A stretch of DNA of 64,000 nt from assembly GCA_032622095.1 (NCBI GenBank), contig CP136065.1:40117503-40181502 (forward strand), given 5' to 3'. Position numbers and translations under genes: made by a program. This document shows, in pieces, positions 58,118 through 64,000 of this stretch; position 1 is the first letter of the stretch; the number at the start of each line of letters is the position of its first letter. The notes beneath the pieces are model-generated. The model had not been told where the DNA came from. It saw nothing but the letters and a program-made list of their open reading frames with translations, and did no database searches. Source of the DNA: Siphonodentalium dalli. Its lineage: Eukaryota; Mollusca; Scaphopoda; Gadilida; Siphonodentaliidae.

Positions 58118-58847
58118 GCATGGCATTAGTACAGAACCAGTTGACCAGAAATGGTCACCATTAGTATAACTGTCATGATTGTATATATGATCTGTGAGAA
58201 ATTATATAATGATGTAAATAATCAGTCAAGTGCAAATATGTAAATGATCGATGTTTTGATTAAATTATGATGACGTATACATATAACTGTGCAATTGATA
58301 TATTTCTACGGTTACCACAGGGGATACCCTACCCAGTGACCGGGGGGGGGGGGGTGCCGGTGAAGTGTCTCACTAGACCAACGATAAAAGTGATGTACAT
58401 ATGTGTTATTTTATTCCCGTCCGTATAGAAACTTTGGCGCTATAGCTATCTCACTCATCGTATAGTATCATTGTAATGTCAGGGGTCAGAGGTCAGGGGG
58501 AAGGATCCACGTGGTATTAGTTTCGTCCATTCATTTGTTCACGAATTTTTGCACTTTGAGTGAAAATACGTCTGTGCTATAACATGGGATCTCAGCCATC
58601 GTAGTCGTGTTTGAATGATCTTTAGTTTTCTCACGATGTTTCACGAAGGTACCATTATCCACATGTAACATTGTTTGTCCATTCATTTCTTCTGAGTTCA
58701 ATAGAGTTTAATATATGAGGCCATCCATGTATCTCCGCCATCTTAAATCGGATGTGAATGATATTTGGAATATTCATGAACCACAATAAAAATTGAAGGT
58801 TACCCGCGTACATGTTTTGTCCAGTCATTGTCTGCTGGAATAATTAA
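58118..58847. other. Intergenic, nothing recognised
   Basis: A G-run occurs at about 58341-58354. No gene. Confidence 0.4.
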
Positions 58848-59150
58848 GGTCTTTGTGGACCCAATTTTTCCAAAATTTGATAGAGTCCAAATAAAGAATT
58901 CTGTTCATGTATATCAGTCATCACAGAAAACCATGCCCATTGGTGCAACATTTTAAGAATATAATTCATACAAAATGTGAACTTTATAGAGATTTTAAAA
59001 ACAAGAAAAACATGGGAATGTGTACACCATGAAGTATACTCTTAAAATGTTGCATCAATGGGCATGGTTTCTGTGATTACTAATATACGTGAACAGAATC
59101 ATTTATTTGGACTCTATCAAATTTTGGAAAAAAATGGGTCCACAAAGTCT
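58848..59150. mobile_element. TTAA-flanked MITE with about 115-bp arms (303 bp)
   Basis: TTAA at 58844-58847 and 59151-59154. GGTCTTTGTGGACCCAATTT and the following sequence is mirrored by the right arm ending GGGTCCACAAAGTCT. Inner blocks AACCATGCCCATTG / CAATGGGCATGGTT also pair. Confidence 0.85.
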
Positions 59151-59154
59151 TTAA

Positions 59155-60153
59155 GACATCTTTCGAATTAAGCCAACTCAGAAAATTAATAAACCAAACA
59201 GAAAACCACCTTTGTTGGGGGCACTCTGTGTGGTGCACTTGTTCAAACATGTCTCGAAACTGTCGAAACCAGTTTTTGAGCAACACCCAATCCTTCGTCT
59301 GTTTATTGTGTTTTAAAGACGGGTCGAATTTCCTTGCGTAAATCTTCGCTATAAAACGAGATATACGCATATAAGACTTGTCGGAACAACAAGACAAACT
59401 GGTTATTTTAGCGATTTTATTAAGAGATAGTAATTATATGGCTGCATCCTTGAGAGCGTGTTCCGCGTCTGTATAATCGAACCTGGCGCCCAAAGCAGTC
59501 TGACCGAATTACTGGCGATATTTTTATATACCCAAAACCACGACTTCGTGATTCGTTCTCATATTCCACGGTCATTTGCCAGAAGCAAAAGCTATATACG
59601 TAAGACACTGGTGCCATTGAGAGCACTTATCGGGCTGTATTCCGCTCCCGGAAACGGCAAGTCACGAACATGCTGTTTATGTTTAAAATTACATAAGCAT
59701 CAACAAAAACCACTGTTGCAATAGTCGCTTTATGTGAGAACTTATATAATTGCACATGTATGCTCAGTTGTGTGTGGAATCAGTTGATGAAGCTACAAAT
59801 GTCTCGGGTTCAATTCGGCACCAGACTTAACAGTGCCATGGGACCATCTAAAACATTGGGAACCTGTGGTTTGTGTTTTCTGCCGCAAATATATATGAAC
59901 TAAAAATGTGAATAATTTTATGGTGCTGTCTTTTTAAAAATATTCCTGATGGCACAACTTCACACCTAGTTTTATTCAGATAACTGATGGCTGAGATACA
60001 TAGAGGATATCTACACTTTTTGGTTGGATATTGGAATTATCTCTTGAGTGATGACAAAAAAAAATGAATTTCCACGAGTGGCTCTGCAAATATGGATACC
60101 CAAGTACAGCCATGGTAATGAGCTTGTGCATATGAAAATAGTTCCAATTTTTT
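59155..60153. other. Intergenic, nothing recognised
   Basis: Short frames only. Confidence 0.4.
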
Positions 60154-60410
60154 CAGACAGATTGGTTCAGGGATAAAGAGGCAAACATCACAGTATGTTT
60201 AACAAACAAATGATATGATAACATATTACAATGTTTTAACCAGAACACTCAGTGGCGAAGCGATGTTAACTCATCTAGTACCTAATCACTTATAATTTCA
60301 GCGCGGATGGACACGAGTGAGATATCGATATCAAACTAGACGGATAACGGTTATTATCTGATGCAAAAAATACTACTATGAGATAACATAGCATATCATA
60401 AATGTCTATC
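60154..60410. repeat. Dispersed repeat (copy 2 of 48600-48862)
   Basis: Same order and orientation as copy 1, with moderate divergence and small indels. No exon-like sequence follows it here. Confidence 0.75.
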
Positions 60411-60519
60411 TATACACATGTATACTTAGACAAACAGAAAACCATTATTTCCAGATAAACAAAAGGGATAAAACTAGAACGGAAAACACTGACGCCATTT
60501 GGGCCCTATTATGAAAGTA

Positions 60520-60721
60520 CAATAATGCTCTAATTAATCGACCCCTTAACGACAGCATAATTGTGGGTAACTTTTCAGGATTTAGTCGGAAATATGGCTT
60601 GTTGCCATTCATCGGAAAGCCCTTTCCGATGAATGGCAACAAGCCATATTTCCGACTAAATCCTGAAAAATTACCCATAATTCTGCTGTCGTTAAGGGGT
60701 CGATTAATTAGAGCATTATAG
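60520..60721. mobile_element. TA-flanked foldback MITE (202 bp)
   Basis: TA at 60518-60519 and 60722-60723; ends CAATAATGCTCTAATTAATC / GATTAATTAGAGCATTATAG. The near-perfect palindrome is centred at about 60621. Same family as 41008-41248. Confidence 0.88.
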
Positions 60722-60934
60722 TACTCCTATCGTCAAATCTCCATACCAAATTCGTTCAGGTCCGATAAGTCATGGCTGTATCATATGCCTGGACGGATGG
60801 CCAGACTGACAGACAGATGGACTAAGTCAATCCAATATTGAAAGGATGCCCCCATTTTTCTTCGAAAATATTAAGTATATAATAGACATGTACATATGTA
60901 ATAATTAACAAGATCTGTTGTATTGGACACCTTT

Positions 60935-63900
60935 CGCATAATGAAATACTACTGTTAGGAATTACTAATCGTTTATAGTAGTCGCTTAATGAACTACTAC
61001 TGATAAGAATTACGAATAGATTATAGTAGTCGCTAAATGAACTACTACTGATAAGAATTACTAATAGCTGATAGTAGTCGCTTAATGAATAACTATTAAT
61101 ACGAATTACAAATAGCTAATAATAGTCGTTTAATGATCTACTATAGTGATAAGAATTAGGCATGGCGTATAGTAGTCGCATAATGAACTACTACTGTTAA
61201 GAATTACAAATAGCTTATCGTAGTCGCTTAATGAACTTCCACTGATAAGAATTACGAATAGCTTATAGTAGTCGCATAATGAACTACTACTGTTAAGAAT
61301 TACGAATAGCTAATAGTAGTCGCTTAATGAACTACTACTGATAAGAATTACTAATAGGTTATAGTTGTCGCGTAATGAACTACTACTGATAAGAATTACG
61401 AACAGCTAATAGTCGTCGCTTAATGAACTTCTACTGATAAGAATTACGAACAGCTAATAGTTGTCGCTTAAAGAACTACTACTGATCAGAATTACGAATA
61501 GCTTATAGTAGTCGCTTAATGAACTAATACTGTTAAGAACTACGAATAGCTTATAGTAGTCGCTTAATGAACTACCACTGATAAGAATTACGAATAGCTA
61601 ATATTAGTCGCTTAATGAACTACTACTGATAAGAATTACGAATAGCTTATGATAGTCGCTTAATGAGCTACTACTGCTAAGAACTACGAATAGCGTATAG
61701 TAGTCGTTTAATGAACTACCACTGTTAAGAATTACTAATAGTTATAGTAGTCGCTTAATGAACTACTACTGATAAGAATTTCAATTAGCTTATAGTAGTC
61801 GCTTAATGACTACTACTGTCAATAATTACGAATAGCTAATAGTAATCGCGTAATGAACTACTATGGGTAATACTTACGAATAGCTAATAGTAATCGCTTA
61901 ATGAACTACTGCGGATAATACTTACGAATAGCTATTAGTAGTGGCTTAATGAACTGCTACTGATAACAATTACGAATAGGTAATAGTAGTCGCTTAATGA
62001 ACTACTACTGATAATAATTACGAATAGCTCATGGTAGTCGCTTAAAGGTACAGTTGGCCTTGGCGGTGGGTATCATGTGAAAATATTTCCACACGTCAAA
62101 AACCGCCACAAACAGAAAGAACATCAAAATGTAGACAGACTTTGTCCGTATACAAATAAGAAATATCGCATAAACAGAATGGTATTGTCATATGTTTGAC
62201 CATTGTTATGTAAACAAAAGCATAAAAAGTTACTTTTCTGGTGCTTGTTTATATTATGATGGTAAACATAAAGAGCGTTCTTAGTTGGTGAATTCCTGAT
62301 AGGGAGCTAATAAAGAGCGTTTATGCCATTTGGGTGTGATTAGCCAGTAGCATTGTGCTGTGTTCTGTAACACAACCAGGCTCTTGCTTAGGTAAAATAT
62401 AGTAGGTCTTTATGATAACATGCTGTTTACGCGATGGTCATGGTATATATGAACGGAACTGTATGCGTTTTAGTGTTTTTATGTTTACCGTGTTTGGAAC
62501 AAATATGAATATTTTCGACAATTAAGGCCAACCGTGCCTTTAATGAACTACTATAGTGATATTAATTAGGCATGGCGTATAATAGTCGCATAATTACCAC
62601 TACTGATAATAATTAGGCATGACTTATAGTAGTAGCAAAATTAACTACTACTGATATGAATTACGAACAGATAATAGTAGTCGCTTAATGAACTATTACT
62701 GATAAGAATTACTAATAGGTTATAGTTGTCGCTTGATGAACTACTATAGTGATATTAATTAGGCATGGCGTATAGTAGTCGCATAATTACCACTACTGAT
62801 AATAATTAGGCATGACTTATAGTAGTAGCAAAATTAACTACTACTGATATGAATTACGAATAGCTAATAGTAGTCGCTTAATGAACTACTACTGATAAGA
62901 ATTACTAATAGGTTATAGTTGTCGCTTGATGAACTACTACGGATAAGAATTACGAATAACTAATATTAGTCGCTTAATGAACTACTACTGATAATAATTA
63001 CTAATAGCTAATATTAGTCGCTTAATGAACTACTACTGATAAAAATTACTAATAGCTTACAGTAGTCGCGTAATGAACTACTACTGATAAGAATTACGAA
63101 TAGCTAATAGTAGTCGCTTAATGAACTTCTACTGATAAGAATTACGAACAGCTAATAGTCGTCGCTTAAAGAACTACTACTGATCAGAATTACGAATAGC
63201 TTATAGTGGTCGCTTAATGAACTAATACTGTTAAGAACTACTAATAGCTTATAGTAGTCGCTTAATGAACTGCCACTGATAAGAATTACGAATAGCTAAT
63301 ATTAGTCGCTTAATGAACTACTACTGATAAGAATTGCGAATAGCTTATGGTAGTCGCTTAATGAGCTACTACTGCTAAGAACTACGAATAGCTTATAGTA
63401 GTCGTTTAATGAACTACCACTGTTAAGAATTACTAATAGTTATAGTAGTCGCTTAATGAACTACTACTGATAAGAATTTCGATTAGCTTATAGTAGTCGC
63501 TTAATGAACTACTACTGTCAATAATTACGAATAGCTAATAGTAATCGCTTAATGGACTACTATGGGTAATACTTACGAATAGCTAATAGTAATCGCTTAA
63601 TGAACTACTACGGATAATACTTACGAATAGCTATTATTAGCGGCTTAATGAACTGCTACTGATAACAATTACGAATAGGTAATAGTAGTCGCTTAATGAA
63701 CTACTACTGATAATAATTACGAATAGCTCATGGTAGTCGCTTAATGAACTACTATAGTGTTATTAATTAGGCATGGCGTATAGTAGTCGCATAATTACCA
63801 CTACTGATAATAATTAGGCATGGCTTATAGTAGTAGCAAAATTAACTACTACTGATATGAATTACGAATAGTGTATAGTGGTCGCTTGATGAACGACTAT

Positions 63901-64000
63901 AGTGTTAAGAATTGGGAATAGTTTATAGTAGTCGCTTAACGAAATAGTACTGTTAAGAATTACGAAATGCTTATAGCAGTCGCACAATGAACTACTACTG
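60935..64000. repeat. 48-bp satellite array with about 1.2-kb higher-order unit
   Basis: The monomer is about CTTAATGAACTACTACTGAT, AAGAATTACGAATAGCTAAT, AGTAGTCG, repeated every 48 bp to the window end, about 53 monomers. Within a monomer ACTACTA and TAGTAGT can pair. Variant monomers recur in the same order: GAACTTCTACTG...GAACAGC at 61428 and 63123; CTATGGGTAATACTTACG at 61861 and 63558; GCTCATGGTAGTCGC at 62027 and 63726. Subtracting the MITE insert, the offset is about 1,201 bp, close to 25 monomers. Confidence 0.93.
62046..62539. mobile_element. AGGYACGG MITE inside the satellite (copy C, 494 bp)
   Basis: TTAA at 62042-62045 and 62540-62543. The surrounding satellite reads GTCGC-TTAA-[insert]-TTAA-TGAACTAC, and neighbouring monomers show the empty site GTCGCTTAATGAACTAC. 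Ends AGGTACAGTTGGCC and GGCCAACCGTGCCT. The interior matches copies A and B. Confidence 0.92.

Noticed and set aside
60935..64000. CRISPR-like array
   Set aside because: There are no conserved repeats with unique spacers; whole 48-bp units repeat with scattered substitutions in a eukaryotic genome, so it is a satellite.

Overview
The window is animal nuclear DNA. It is AT-rich and gene-poor, full of non-autonomous DNA transposons, and carries one intron-containing protocadherin gene. Nothing looks bacterial or viral-genomic. A protocadherin whose whole ectodomain lies in one exon, together with L2/CR1-type LINE, Ty3/gypsy and Transib-like remains, suits a marine invertebrate, perhaps a lophotrochozoan. 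The species cannot be settled from the sequence.

Layout. 1-8933 is a nested insertion. A 5'-truncated L2/CR1-type LINE (about 360-1025) is interrupted in its 3' tail by a Ty3/gypsy element on the minus strand (1026-8911). Its two 1,059-bp LTRs differ at one position by eye. Its pol frame is intact, but most of gag and the leader are missing, and the primer-binding site runs on into 56 nt of mature tRNA-Lys(CUU). 8934-31942 holds no gene I can support, only scattered MITEs, foldbacks, an RTE-like LINE tail and a (GA)n tract. 31943-49287 is the protocadherin gene (plus strand, three coding exons, phase-consistent, 1,095 aa predicted). Its introns contain many MITEs, minisatellites and a tandem duplication. 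49288-60934 is again MITE-rich intergenic DNA. 60935 to the window end is a 48-bp satellite with a higher-order unit of about 1.2 kb, interrupted by one MITE.

Most of the structure is transposon biology. At least twelve short elements sit between TTAA duplications. These include a piggyBac-like family built from 69-bp hairpin modules present in one, two or four copies, and a family ending AGGYACGG. Three 481-495-bp elements begin with the heptamer CACGGTG, or CACGATG at one end of one copy, and have 5-bp target duplications (ACTTA, ATAGT, GATGT), as expected of the Transib superfamily related to RAG1. One of these lies 51 bp past the protocadherin exon 1 splice donor and would supply the end of an intron-retained protein. 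Other elements have TA or 9-bp target duplications.

The strongest leads are the tRNA-fused, gag-deleted but apparently recent LTR element, the Transib-like MITEs beside the protocadherin, the hairpin-module family, and the satellite higher-order repeat with its dated MITE insertion. All identities and coordinates were read by eye; no alignment or database search was run.
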